A stretch of DNA of 64,000 bases from Agelaius tricolor (lineage: Eukaryota; Chordata; Aves; Passeriformes; Icteridae), in NCBI GenBank assembly GCA_023055355.1, contig JALJCS010000029.1, positions 7,255,001 to 7,319,000 of the forward strand. The letters are read 5' to 3'. Under the pieces are notes generated by a model. It ran no database searches. It was not told the origin of the DNA and saw only the letters and a list, made by a program, of their open reading frames with translations. The position numbers and the translations under genes were made by a program. Of the stretch, positions 20,911 to 32,046 are shown piece after piece; positions within the stretch are counted from its first letter, which is position 1, and each line of letters opens with the position of its first letter.

Positions 20911-20961
20911 TTAACAGCTCTCACTTCGAGCACCAGTTCTGCATCCAAGACCCCTTATTTA
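20911..20961 (-). repeat. 51-bp element, inverted partner of 18976-19027
   Basis: On the minus strand it reads TAAATAAGGGGTCTTGG to AGTGAGAGCTGTTAA. It lacks one G present in the other copy, after GCAGAAC. The adjoining bases TTAACAGCTC form a short palindrome with the preceding GAGCTG. Confidence 0.9.
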
Positions 20962-21334
20962 TACCCCAGAGAGAGAACTGGGAATGGATTCTTCCCCAAA
21001 CCTTTTGGGGGGGTGGGAGGAAGGGGAGAGAGGAGCAGTCCTGAGCAGGAGGGAGCTGGGGTCTCACAGATCTCAGTCCCTTATTCTGTGCTGCACTCTG
21101 CTCCTGCCTCTACTCAGCACCACAAGATTTTCTGCCCCTCAGAAATGTCCTGATGATTTTTTTTTTCTCATTTCCTCAGAAATTTGCCCCTGATTTCTGG
21201 AATTCAGGGAATTGCTCCTGCCTAAATTCTGCCTGAGCACCTTCAGGCCATGTTCTGCCCCTCAGAGGTGCTGAGCAGATTGCAGCCAACAAAGCTCCCT
21301 CTGCAAGCACCGTTTGCTGGATTCCACTTCCAAA
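20962..21334. other. Non-coding sequence
   Basis: The sequence is of mixed composition with a short poly-G run (about 21007) and a poly-T run (about 21158). No gene or repeat was recognised. Confidence 0.4.
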
Positions 21335-21465
21335 TGGTTCTGATTTCCAAGTGGTTCTGATTTCCAAGTGGTTCTGATTTCCAAATGGTTCTGTTTCCAA
21401 ATGGTTTTGTTTCCAAATGGTTCTGATTTCCAAGTGGTTCTGATTTCCAAGTGGTTCTGATTTCC
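21335..21465. repeat. Minisatellite, 15-17-bp unit, about 8 copies
   Basis: The unit TGATTTCCAAGTGGTTC is repeated with variants (CCAAATGG; TTTCC without GA). The unit lacks stops on the minus strand, giving a short periodic frame. Confidence 0.92.
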
Positions 21466-21649
21466 AGGGCAGCTCAGCTCTGTGTCATGGCAGAGGCAGA
21501 AGCACTTAGAGAAGGAGTTTGATTCTCCTCAGGAGAGAAAGAGGAGAAAACCTCTGAATGCCCCTAAAAAAATCATTTACCTGGAAGTGGCTCTGCAGCT
21601 GAGAGGGCGCAGCACTGACAGACCAGCGTGCAGAGGAACTGGGGTGCAA

Positions 21650-22045
21650 TAATTAGATATTATAATATATAATTATTATGTAAAGACTAAAGATATTATA
21701 ATTATAATTATAATTATAATTATAATCATAATTAGATATAAAAAATATTTATATTATTATAATTATACATATTATTATAAGATATATAATAATTATAATA
21801 ATTATTATAATATATGAGACATATATATTATATATATTATATATATTATATGTCTTATATATTATTATAAAATCTTTACATTTAAAAAATTTAATTATAA
21901 AATCTATACTTATTATAATATATTTAATAATTCTAATATTATAATATCTTATTATAATTAAAATACTATAATAATATATTATAATATTGTAATTATTAAA
22001 GATATTACAATAATAATTATAGATATAAATACAATTTTCCAGGAG
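21650..22045. repeat. AT-rich low-complexity tract
   Basis: About 400 bases are almost entirely A and T, built from TATAATTATAAT and ATATATTATATA words with many self-complementary stretches. It is likely to unpair easily or extrude hairpins. No regular period is held throughout. Confidence 0.92.
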
Positions 22046-23035
22046 TTCTGTGGATCTACAACCAGCCCAGGCTGAATCCTCTCAGTGTCCATGTAAGATC
22101 CTGCAAGAACTTCTCTTTCTGGGCCATTTTTTTATAGGTTGTTTGGGAGAAAGATTCTTCTTGCCTGTTGATGTGACCTTCAAAAGCAGAGAGGGAGTGG
22201 AAGGCTGGAGCACAGGCTGAAATGTCTCATTTCGTGAAAGACACAAGGAAAGTTAGATTGATTGATGTATAACTCCCTAAGGGGAGAGAATTTTATTAAA
22301 GGAAATGACTGCCAAAAAAATCTTGAAATAATTAATATCAGCACTTGCAGTTTTTAAGTGCTGGGAGAGAGAGAAAATGAGGGGAATTTATAATCCAGAG
22401 CTGAATTGAGGGGCTGTGTGTTTTATCCAAGGTATCGAACTGATGGAGAAGCAGATATTTCACTGTTTCAATTAGCACAGATCACTTTATTACTTTCTCC
22501 CAGACAGTAATTATTTTTGGTGATGAGGAAGCCTTGCAGATTTTTTAAATTTTCCCCGTGCATATGGGATGGAGTGCAAGGAGGAGCTGCAGTGACAGGA
22601 AGTCAGATCCCCTGAGAACTTCAGTCTCTCTGAAGGGATGGATGGCTCAAGGAAACACTTCTGACATTTAACAGCATGCAAGTGTCAGAAACGTCTGAGC
22701 AGGGAAATTAGCAGTGTTTATTAGCAAACAGAAAGACAGCACTTGAAATCCCTCTCATTAGGGCTGTGTTTGGAGAACAAGTGGAGCAGGACATGTGTGA
22801 GAATTTTGAGGAGGAGCTGGCAGGAGCTGGAGGATGAATGAGTCTGAGCTCAGACTGCCTCACTGCAGTGCCTGAAATGGGGAATTTAAACTGGGACTGT
22901 GCTGGTTCCAGGCTCCTTTAATGGGCTCGTTTATCTTGTGATGAGGGCAGAGATGTTCTGGGCTCCAGAGCTGGCCCTGAGCTTCCCCTTCCTGTAAAAA
23001 TCTGGACTGGGCAGTTCCAGGTTCAGCATCCCAAA
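22046..23035. other. Non-coding sequence, no gene recognised
   Basis: The sequence is unique, with an AT-rich island around 22250-22560. Nothing resembles a gene or transposon. Confidence 0.45.
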
Positions 23036-23497
23036 GCTGCTCAGCTCCTCCAAGTCTGGATCCCAAATCCGCTCAAATCCTCCAGGTCTGGATCCCAAAC
23101 TGCTCAGATCCTCCAGTTCTGGATCCCGAATCTGCTCAGATCCTCCAGGTCTGGATCCCAAATCTGCTCAGATCCTCCAGGTTCAGCATCCCAAAGCTGC
23201 TCAGATCCTCCAGGTTCAGCATTCCAAATCTGCTCAGATCCTCCAGTTCTGGATCCCAAATCTGCTCAGCTCCTCCAGGTCTGGATCCCAAATCTGCTCA
23301 GATCCTCCAGGTTCAGCATCCCAAAGCTGCTCAGATCCTCCAGGTCTGGATCCCAAATCTGCTCAGATCCTCCAGGTTCAGCATCCCAAAGCTGCTCAGA
23401 TCCTCCAGTTCTGGATCCCAAATCTGCTCAGATCCTCCAGTTCTGGATCCCAAATCTGCTCAGATCCTCCAGGTCTGGATCCCAAACTGCTCCAGCA
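23036..23497. repeat. Minisatellite, 32-bp unit, about 14 copies
   Basis: The unit is CTGCTCAGATCCTCCAG followed either by GTCTGGATCCCAAAT or by GTTCAGCATCCCAAAG. The two unit types alternate irregularly, so the array has probably been rearranged by unequal exchange between mixed units. GGATCC sites recur through it. Confidence 0.93.
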
Positions 23498-23859
23498 CTG
23501 TCAGGGTCAGAGAAGAAGGGAGGGAAGGACTGGGCTTCCCTGAGCTGCTGAATTGATCTTTAAGTTAATTGATCTTTAAGATTGTGGTGCTTTTCCCCTC
23601 AGAATTGCTGCTGCCTTGTGTTCACAAAGCCCTGCAGCAGCAGCAGCAGCCACGTGCACAGAACCAGCTGCAGTTTCACAGCAGCTTTTGGGAATGGTTT
23701 CAGCAGCTCCTGCCTTGACTTTTTTTCCCCTTGGCTTTTTTGAAGTGGAGTTTGACTGGTTCTGTGGCCAGGGCAAAAATCAGTTGTGTTTGTGCCTGTG
23801 ATCTCTTTTGAGGGGGAAAAACCTACAGGGGAAAACTGGAATGAATCAAAGCCGATCAG
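23498..23859. other. Short unique stretch with a CAG-type run
   Basis: A short GCAGCAGCAGCAGCAGC run lies at about 23635-23651. The directly repeated phrase TTGATCTTTAAG occurs at 23553 and 23569. No gene was recognised. Confidence 0.45.
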
Positions 23860-24190
23860 TGCTATTTTTATTTTTATTCTTATTTTTACTCTTATTTTTA
23901 TTTTATTTGAAAGATTTCCAATTTTTATTATTTATTCTTATTCTTATTTTTATTTTTTATTTTATTATTTATTATTTATTTTATTATTCAATTTATTTTT
24001 ATTTTTATTTTAATTATTTAATTTTATTTTAATTTTTATTTTATTTTTATTTTATTTTTATTCTTATTTTTATTTTATTTGAAAGATTTCCAATTTATTT
24101 TTATTTTTATTTTTATTTTTATTTTTGTTTTTATTCTTATTCTTATTTTTATTCTTATTCTTATTTTATTTGAAAGATTTCCAATTTTTT
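23860..24190. repeat. T-rich low-complexity tract (TTATTTTTA type)
   Basis: A pyrimidine-biased tract is built of TTTTTATTTT, TTCTTATT and similar words. The phrase TTTGAAAGATTTCCAATTT is embedded three times (about 23908, 24079 and 24170), which shows that blocks of 90-170 bp were duplicated within it. Frames rich in Phe/Leu/Ile are by-products. Confidence 0.9.
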
Positions 24191-25530
24191 TTTCCACTGA
24201 AATTTGTAATGGGCCAGAAGTTTTTATTTCAGTAAGACCCTGTTAGATTGAGGAAAGTGGCTGAGAAAAGACAGGACTTGATGGAATAAGAGGCACTTCA
24301 AGAGCTGCAAAGATTCCACTCTGGCCCTGCCCTGTCTGCCATGCTCAGGCAGAGCTGAGGTTTTATTCTGCTCTGGTACCAATCCATAAAAGTGTGATTA
24401 GGAAGCCTGGCTTCCAAGCTGCTCCCGAGCAGATGTGCCCATTGTAAAATCCCATTTCTGTCCTTCATTGCCTGCTTTTTGTTTCCTTCCAGGCCTCTCC
24501 TCTGCCCAGCAGCCCAAAGCAAACACTGCTGGCACTCTGCAAGCAGCCAGCCAGGCTGAGCAGCCTTTTTTGGGGTACAAAAAGGAGATTTTATCTGCTC
24601 CTCTGGCCCCTCAGCTGCCCAGGGCTGTTAGCTCCATTCTGCCCCAATAAATGATTCCCCTGGGCAGGGCTGGCTGATAAAGGTCTCTGGCCTGGATGGT
24701 TTTTGTGCTCAGCCTTATCAGCCCCTGCCCAGGGATGGGTTCCTGGCTCCCAGTGGCAGGACCTGCTCCTGGAAGGGCTGTGCGGAAGAAATTCCTTTTC
24801 TTTGCCCTCTGGCTGTATGGTTTTGCACCAATAGATATAAGAAAAGCATCTCAAACACTAAGAACTGTGTTTTTCTGCAGTAAAAGTCAGTGTGGCTCCA
24901 CTGATTTCACAGACTGATAATTTATGTTGTTTTTTCTCTGGTGAGTCTGATTTGGTTTTAATCCCTCAGCAAAATGAGGAAAAAGTGCCATTTCTGAGGC
25001 AGACAGGCTGGCCAGCATTGTCACTACTTCATCTATAAATGAGGAAAATCCTGAATTTGGGAATGCTTTTAATGCTCCTGAAACTCCCTTCCTCGGCAGG
25101 AGCACCGTGGTTGAAAAGTGAAGGAGTCACTGCAGAACACCCCAAGCCCTGGTCAGTGTTTATCCCTATAACAATAATTACCCCAAAATCCACAGATTTA
25201 CCCCTCCCCTAACTCTGACACCCACCAGAGCAGCTGAATCACCACCAGGGTCTGGAAATACCAGGGCACATTTCCTCCCTCTAAGCATTGCCCTGTGCTG
25301 ATTTCCCTCTGCCCTTGGTTTTGGGGCCGAACCAGGTGGGAGAGGAAAGCAGGAGCTGTTCCACGGCTTTTTGGTGCACAGAGCCACTCTAATTTTAGCT
25401 CTCTGCCTTATAATTAAGGCTTTCAGCTGGTTTTTCTTTGCCTCTCCTCTCTGGTCATGTTTACCAAGGGGAAAATAGATAGGAGCTCTCCCAAGGCCAA
25501 CTCTCAAATTGTACCCTTAGAAAATGTTGG
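24191..25530. other. Non-coding sequence, no gene recognised
   Basis: Frames up to 109 codons on either strand resemble no family. No transposon or RNA gene was seen. Confidence 0.45.
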
Positions 25531-26040
25531 CTTTAAATTGCCTGTGGTCCTGAAGCTCTTCCCAAGGCCCTGCCTTGGTCTCAGTTTAAGAGCAGCACTA
25601 TAAATAAGTACAAGCAATGGTAAATCTCTGAGTAATGTGCTTCTATTATGTAGCAGAAGCTCTAAAAAATCAGCACAAAGATGCTTTGCAACCCAGAAAT
25701 TCCAACTGCTGTGTCAAGCAGGCTAAAGCTGAAGCATGGATGAGGTAAAGCCAAATATATCCTAAAGCTTTAAATTTAATCCACCCCATTCTGTGCCATG
25801 AGGAATCACTTATTGCTGTAAATCACCACCAGAGATGATTAATTGCCTGGCATTAGCACCACGTTCTCTGGTGAAATTATCACTCCAGCCATGGCATCAA
25901 AACATATTTCACCTCCTCTCCCCAGGATGAAAACAGGAGCACGTTCCTGTGTGCTAATCAAGCCCTCCATTAATCAGGGTAAGACACTGTAATTGTGATT
26001 ACACTCAGAAATCAATTAATGCTCACCTTAAAATAAAACA
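25531..26040. promoter_or_regulatory. Unique AT-rich island, candidate conserved non-coding element
   Basis: About 500 bases are free of repeats, CpG-poor and rich in TAAT/ATTA, TAATCA and GATTA motifs (for example GATGATTAATTGCC, CTAATCAAGCC, ATTAATCAGGG and CAATTAATGC). The composition is like that of vertebrate developmental enhancers and unlike the GC-richer flanks. Conservation is not visible here. Confidence 0.3.
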
Positions 26041-26906
26041 GTGCTCTCAGCTGCAGCAGGTGCCCACTCTGTGACTTTAGAGCCCTTTTTGGTCTCCTCA
26101 GCACCTCAAGCCCTGCCTTGCTTTGCAATCAACTGAATTTATTTGTTGTCTTTTCATTCCCTCCCTTCAGAAGGTTCTGGTGCTTTTTCCAGAGCAAACA
26201 GCTCTGGAAGTCAGGGGCATAAACATTGCTCAGGCAGGGAGATGTGGCTGGCAGGGCTGGTGGAGTGAGATGTTCACCGTGGGGTTTTGTCTCTCCTGAT
26301 CCCTGGAACTAATGCCATTCTTGGCATCCAGCTCTGGCCAGCCTGGGCCTCTCTGCAGCCTGAACAATGCCCTGATTCTCCAGGCTCAGCATTCCAGGGT
26401 CTCTCACTCACTGTGAACATTTGCAGGGCACAGGAGAGGGACTGGGGGCTCACAGCAGCCTCGAGTGGATGTTTATTCCCTTTATACCCACCCAGACTCC
26501 TCAAAGATTCCAGAATTCCTGGCTGTGCTCCCTTCAGTGTCCTGACAGGTGTGACTGAGACCCCAAGAGGAGCAGCTCCCCCTGAGCCCTGCTGGGGATG
26601 AGCTCTGGGCAGGACTTGCAGGATTTGGGGAAGTTTTTGGGAAGTTTTTGGCTGCATAGCTGGGAGGGCTCAGAAGAGGTGCTGGGCAAAGGATGGGACC
26701 CCACATCTGTGGCTGGGAGGAACTTTCTGCTGAGAATAAACTGGCACAGACAGCAAAGAGAGCTCTGGTTTGGGGCTGGCCAGCCTTGCCCACAAATGGA
26801 TAAGGGAGGAAGGGTTATTGTGGTTTCCTTGGGCAAGGCCTGTGTCACCCTTTCTGTGCCTGCCCTCAGCTCCTGCTGCCCCGTTTGTCCCAGGCTGCAC
26901 AGGCAC
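26041..26906. other. Non-coding sequence, no gene recognised
   Basis: The GC-richer stretch yields overlapping frames of 100-127 codons on both strands. Because all frames are equally open and none resembles a family, they are judged spurious. Confidence 0.45.
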
Positions 26907-27296
26907 TGTCACAGACACGTTTTATGGGAAATCCTTTCCTTAGGATTTTTTTCCTCCTGAGAAGCTGAGAGGCCTCAGGAACAAAATGCAAACAATGGTT
27001 ATCTGCTGCTGTGGAATGCAACAGGTGCATCTGGGATTGGGCTCATGTGGTTGTTTCTAATTAATGGCCAATCACAGCCCAGCTGGCTCGGACTCTCTGT
27101 CTGAGCCACAAGCCTTTGTTATTCATTCCTTCTTTTTCTATTCTTAGCCAGCCTTCTGATGAAATCCTTTCTTCTATTCTTTTAGTATAGTTTTAATATA
27201 ATATATATAATAAAATAATAAATCAAGCCTTCTGAAACATGGAGTCAACATTCTGGTTTCTTCCCTCATCCTGGGACCCCTGCAAACACCACCACA
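26907..27296 (+). mobile_element. Solo LTR, songbird ERVK-like family (copy 3)
   Basis: It starts TGTCACAGACACG and ends CACCACCACA at about 27296. It is the same family as the copies at 2196, 9355 and 45038 but in the opposite orientation, so its promoter would face the plus strand. It has GGCCAATCACAGC, a TATA-rich segment and AATAAA at 27217-27222. Flanking CAGGCA sequences on both sides suggest a 6-bp target duplication, though one edge is out by a base. No internal genes adjoin it. Confidence 0.88.
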
Positions 27297-29080
27297 CAGG
27301 CAGGGAGAAGAAAACCCAGAACAAGGCTGGAACAGGCAAAAAAACCACAGTTTGGGACTCCTTGTTCAGCATGAAACTCTTTTTTAGTGCATCCCCTTTT
27401 CAATTAAGCTACCAGAAACGAATCCAGATTGATTTTCAGATCTAGATCTGATGAGCAAACGCTGCTTTGCTTCCCCCTCTAACAGCTCTCCTTTCAAATA
27501 TCACTCGCCTCAGTTCTGGCCGCTGCTGCTGGAGAATTTCCCCGAAGGAAACTCCTGCTTGTGGCCTGTGGGAAGAGCTCTGGAGCAGGAATTGCCCTCC
27601 CAGCAGCTCCCACCTCGTGTCCCCTGCCAAGGAGCCAGATGGAGGTGGGCTCTAATCAGGTCACTGCAGGAGAAGGGAACTTGAAAGACTTGGAGGAGGC
27701 AAGAGCTGGGAAAGGCTATCACAGCTATTTTTGATTCCCGAGGAGGAGAGATTAATTTAGATTGTCTGGTGTACACAAGGAAAGAGGGGGAGGGAAAAAT
27801 AAAAATAAAAAAAAATCTGTTTGGAAACAAAGGGGCCCAGTCCTGAGTGTTCCTCTGGGCTCCGTCATTAACGGTGCTGATGAAAAGGGAACAAACGGCT
27901 CCTGCATCATTACTGAGCCCGGGCTGTCACACAAACTGCTCCAGACACGGGGCTTTGTTCCCAGCAGAAAGGGAGGCACACATTGCTGCGTGCACAGAGA
28001 GCTGCAGGCTCTCATGTGCCTGATTAGGACACACAAGAGTGAGAACACAAAAACTGACGCACCAAAACCAACGGTGCCTGGTGACCTCAGCCCGAAACGG
28101 GAAAACATCCCAAGGTTCACAAACTGGAAACCAAGTGAGATGATTTCTGTTGAGTTCTGCCACTCCTCACCAGGGAATTTGGGGACCAAACGCTCTCCTG
28201 AAGAGCAAACCACCAAAAAGCCTCAAACTCCTCCTCAGGCTGGTGAGAAGCGCTGAATGGTCTGGGGTGCTGAGCTATGAAACAGGAGAGAGGGGTAAAA
28301 TCCTGTGCTCTGCGTGATCTGTGCTCCCCTGGCAAATATTTGAACCTGGAAACATTGATGGGAGAGCAAAGGAAGAAGGTACAGAGGGTTGTGCAGAATT
28401 ACAGAAATTGGGATGTCACATTTTCAAGCTGAAATTTAGAGTGATTCCATTCTTTGCTGCTGTGGGAGGTGAAGGACTTGAAGCATCAGGTGGCAACAGT
28501 GCAAGCCCTTGGATATTCTCATTTTCTTGCCCCTTTTCTCCTACAAATTAGTAGATTTTATTTTTCTGACAGTGGCTAAGGGAGCTATGAGCTGGGGTAA
28601 ATTCTGAATGAATGAAAACTGCTCAAAACAAGAGCTGAAATACAGAATAAATGAGGTTGGGTCTATTCACAAGCCAGTTCCAGGGGTTATTAGCCCACTT
28701 CTACTCCTCCATTCATCAGGCAAAGGTAATTTCTTTATTGCAGTAGGAATCCTAACACAAACACAGTAAATGGAGTGAAAACCTCATGTAAATGAAGCGA
28801 AAGCTTCATTTAGGACTCAATTCCTTTGCCTCACCTCTTCCTGTCAGAGCAGAGAGAAGGAAGAGTTGATAACAGGGAGAGGTATTGAACCAACCTTTCC
28901 CCTCCTGAATTTAAGTTTAGCTCAGTCTCTGACCAAAGGCTCTGCAAATCAATTAGGGCTGACAAGCCCAGCTCTGAGTGCAGCACAGGGCAAACGGTGA
29001 TGGCTCAGCACGGAGAAAAAACCTCCAGCGTTTCTGACCCTTGGGTGGAGTAAAACACTCAGGGCATGAGCAAAACAGAG
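27297..29080. other. Non-coding sequence, no gene recognised
   Basis: 27730-28260 is open on both strands for about 150-165 codons. The Lys-rich plus-strand and Phe/Leu-rich minus-strand translations match nothing known. The rest is unique sequence with AT-rich stretches at 28540-28830. No RNA gene or transposon was seen. Confidence 0.4.
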
Positions 29081-29084
29081 AAAA

Positions 29085-29516
29085 TAATCATTTATTGGTG
29101 AGCACCAGCATTGGAGAATAATCAGCTCCCTGGAGGCTGGATGGCTCTGGCTGGGATGTGACCAGTTACGAGATTTTTGGAGAAAAACTGAATTTCCAGC
29201 ATGATTTCCATCCTTCCTGGGAGAAGGTCCATGGAATTTCTCTGGAGCACCCAAACTTAGGGCTCATTCCTCCCTGGAAAAATGACATTTGGGGCTGGAA
29301 AAAAATCATTTATTGGTGAGCACCAGAGTTGGAGAATAATCAGCTCCCTACAGCTGCTGGGTCGCTCTGGCTGGGATATGACCCGTTACGAGATTTTTGG
29401 GGAAAAACTGAATTTCCAGCATGATTTCCATCCTTCCTGGGAGAAGGTCCATGGAATTTCTCTGGAGCACCCAAACTTACGTCTTGTTCCTCCCTGGAAA
29501 AATGATATTTGGGGCT
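29085..29516. repeat. Tandem duplication, about 216 bp, 2 copies
   Basis: Copies at about 29085-29301 and 29302-29516 share AATCATTTATTGGTGAGCACC, GAGAATAATCAGCTCCCT, GTTACGAGATTTTTGG, CCAGCATGATTTCCATCC and TCTCTGGAGCACCCAAACTTA. Only scattered substitutions separate them. A 123-codon frame across the second copy is not conserved in the first. Confidence 0.92.
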
Positions 29517-31093
29517 GGAACTCCATTCTCGTCCCTCTGGTGCTGATCATTCCCATTTTTGGGTTTGATCCCTGTCAGTGCCACCTTTTGGGTGCACACA
29601 GAGATGGATTTTGGCTGGCAAAAACAGCCCCTCATCCCCAGTTTTGGAGCTGAGGTGTTTTCAGCCCACAAATTGCTGCTTATTGGGATCACTCTGATGG
29701 GATAAGGACAGCCCTGGGGGACTTCAAACTTCCATTACTTTTTAATGGGAGGAACTTTAATAGAAAGGCTGAGATGCAGCTTCTTATTGCGGTGTCTCAG
29801 CATTTCTGGAGCCATCAATTCTCCCCTTGTCCCTCCGTTATTACTGATGTATCAATTCTTTCTACTTCTCTGAGCACTTAAATTGAAATAAAATCAGGTT
29901 TGGGCTTTATGTGTCTTTAATATAATGAAATTCAGCTTAAAGTCGTAGGAAAACACTCCTTGGCATGGAGTCCTCAATAAATGAGAGCAGCAAGAGGGGA
30001 AATGCAGGATTGTAAATCTGGGAGGGGGAAATTCCCAGTTTTGCCTCTCCCTTATTTCAAATCCGCCCCTTTCCCTGTTAATTCTGCCTGCTGGAGTTCA
30101 TGGTGTATTTTATCTGGTTTATCCCCTTTCCTCAGCCAAACTGCTGAGGCACAAAGATATTTTCACATTCCACGTGCCCCAGTGCAACAGCAGAGGAGTG
30201 AAAAGCCAGGGGATTTTAGGAATAAACAGGTGAAAAATTCACCTTTCATACGAGGGAAGAAATGAAACAAAACTGGGTTTGGTTTCTTGGGGTGGTTTTG
30301 GTGTAGTTTTTGAAATGCAGGTGGATGTTTGAGTTTGAAGTGCTGAAAGTCTGGAGGAACATGGGAAAAGGAGGAGCATGGGAGGATTTGGATCAACATT
30401 CCTGGACTGGAAGCCTCAAAGGCTCTTCCCAATTGCTCCAAGATTCCCCTGCAGGGTGTGCGGGCAGAACCTCACTGAGCACTGAGGCTGAGCCTAAATT
30501 AACCCTTAAACCCCAAAAAATCATCCTTTTTTTTGTGGATGCAAAACCACAGCAAGGGCCACAGCTGAGACTTGGGGCTGGACAAGCTGAAAAATGAAAA
30601 ATCATAATAAAATAGTGGTTCAGACCAAGCTGAAACAATTTGTTTGCTCACTAAATGACATTTTTTTCCTTTGTTTAGGCATTCCTGAATACTTCATTTT
30701 GTTCCAGACCAATAAATCTTGGGATTTATCAGCACCTCCACCCAAGTCTGGCTGTGATTTTTTTTCCCCAATAAATTTAATTGCTGCTTAGAATTCTTTT
30801 GTTTATTTTCCTGTAAAGAATGTTGTGCCCTTTTGATTAAAAAAGGAAGAGCTTGGTGGGGAAGTCAGTGAAATCTTTTCTCTCCCCGCCCTCCTGGTGC
30901 TCCTAAATCTGATTTTAAGTGTCTTCAGTGGGGATCACACAGGATCATTTGTCCATGTGTGAGAGTGCCAGTTGCTTCCGGGACTCTGTGGAGCAGCTAA
31001 ATAAATTAAAAAGGGAGGGAAAAAAACCCCAGGAAAAATAGAAATACACTAATTTCACAGGAAACTATCCCACGCCCAAATGAGGAGCACGGG
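29517..31093. other. Non-coding sequence, no gene recognised
   Basis: The sequence is unique, with an AT-rich stretch at 29820-29960. No gene family, transposon end or array was recognised. Confidence 0.45.
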
Positions 31094-31132
31094 AAAACTA
31101 ACAGTAAGGTTAGGACTAAGTCTCTTGTCCTT
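31094..31132 (-). pseudogene. MT-RNR1: Mitochondrial 12S rRNA 5' fragment, nuclear copy
   Basis: The minus strand reads AAGGACAAGAGACTTAG and then TCCTAACCTTACTGTTAG, the start of bird 12S rRNA. Similarity fades after GTTAGTTTTC. The few bases that normally lie between tRNA-Phe and AAGGAC are missing. Confidence 0.88.
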
Positions 31133-31183
31133 GGCAGCTATCTCAACATCTTCAGTGTCATGATTTTTATAAGCTACAAGAAT
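31133..31183 (-). pseudogene. MT-TF: Mitochondrial tRNA-Phe, nuclear copy
   Basis: The minus strand reads CTTGTAGCTTATAAAAATC, ATGACACTGAAGATGTTGAG and ATAGCTGCC. The anticodon GAA lies in the CTGAAGA loop. The 3' acceptor end appears truncated, so the tRNA could not fold fully. Confidence 0.88.
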
Positions 31184-31422
31184 GTAAAATTTGGTGGGTG
31201 GCTAGTCGATGATTTATCATCATGGTTTGTATTTTTGTTTGGTTTTTGGAGGGGGGCCAGTTCTGGGGTTAGTTCTATCTTTGTTTGGGGGTGGCTGTAG
31301 AGTGATGATGATGGTTGATCGTTGTTTTTGATAGTAGGAAATAGAGAGGAAGGTTAATTGAAAGTGTATTGATGGCAAGTGATTTGGATAATGTAGGGAT
31401 ATATGGTTTAATTATTTGACAA
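31184..31422 (-). other. Mitochondrial control-region-like part of NUMT 2
   Basis: The minus strand is strongly A/C-rich and G-poor (for example CATCATCATCACTCTACAGC and CCCCCAAACAAAG), unlike the flanking nuclear DNA. It directly precedes tRNA-Phe, which is where the control region ends in birds. The end at 31422 is where an A-run starts on the plus strand. Confidence 0.6.
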
Positions 31423-31940
31423 AAAAAAAAATAAATAAAATATGTCCAAAGTGCATGGCAGCAGTTTGCAGGGAGCTTCCTGAGCAGGCTTTTGTGGATT
31501 GCTTGGGAAGGACATCCAAATGTCAATTAACACTGGCACAGGCATCATTATCAGTGCACCCCGAGGCTCCCAGCCCTTCCTGGCTGCCTTTAGGAGCAGT
31601 GACGGAGCAAATTAAATCATCCCACAGCAAGGTGGGAGCTCTGTGTGCCGCTGGGAGCTTCAGCCTCAGGTTCTGGAGGGGGTCTGAGGTGCCTCCTGCA
31701 GAAATCTGCTCATCCCTCATCCTTCCCAAAGCCTCTTCCCTTCCCAAGCTTTCCCTTTCTCCTCCCTTCCCAAGCTCTCCTTTTCCTGCTCTCCCAAAAT
31801 ATCCAGCTCCCATTCCATGCTCCACATCCCAGAACACTTGCTGGGCCATCAGGTAAAAAACCCCTTTTTTCCAGGTTGGAAAAAACATTTCCAGCAGGAA
31901 AAAAACCAACTTTTCCAGCAGGAAAAACCCCTTCCAGCCC
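31423..31940. other. Non-coding sequence with a short CCAGCAGGAAAAA repeat
   Basis: 31860-31936 contains three to four copies of a TTTCCAGCAGGAAAAA-type unit of about 25 bp. Overlapping frames of 120-180 codons on both strands run through 31500-32190 and match nothing known. The CR1 remnant follows directly. Confidence 0.5.
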
Positions 31941-31944
31941 AAGG

Positions 31945-32046
31945 ACAGGGCTTGGAGCAAGCTGGGGCAGTGGGAGGTGTCCCTGCCCCTGGAATGGGAT
32001 TTGGGATCCCTTCCAACCCAAACCATTCCAGGTTCCACGATTCCCA
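31945..32046 (+). mobile_element. CR1 LINE 3' tail fragment
   Basis: The segment has GGACAGGGCTTGGAGCAA, GTGGGAGGTGTCCCTGCCC and CCCTTCCAACCCAAACC, then a degenerate ATTCCA-GATTCC end. This matches the 3' untranslated region of chicken-repeat-1 retrotransposons, which typically insert as 5'-truncated copies. No reverse transcriptase remains. Confidence 0.85.

Larger units (their letters stand above)
31094..31422 (-). other. Nuclear mitochondrial insertion (NUMT 2): control-region-like, tRNA-Phe, 12S start
   Basis: On the minus strand the order is an A/C-rich segment, tRNA-Phe and the first 40 or so bases of 12S rRNA, as in bird mtDNA at the end of the control region. The tRNA and 12S parts are clear. 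The control-region part is assigned from position and A/C bias only. The insertion is not related in content to NUMT 1 and probably came from a separate event. Confidence 0.85.
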
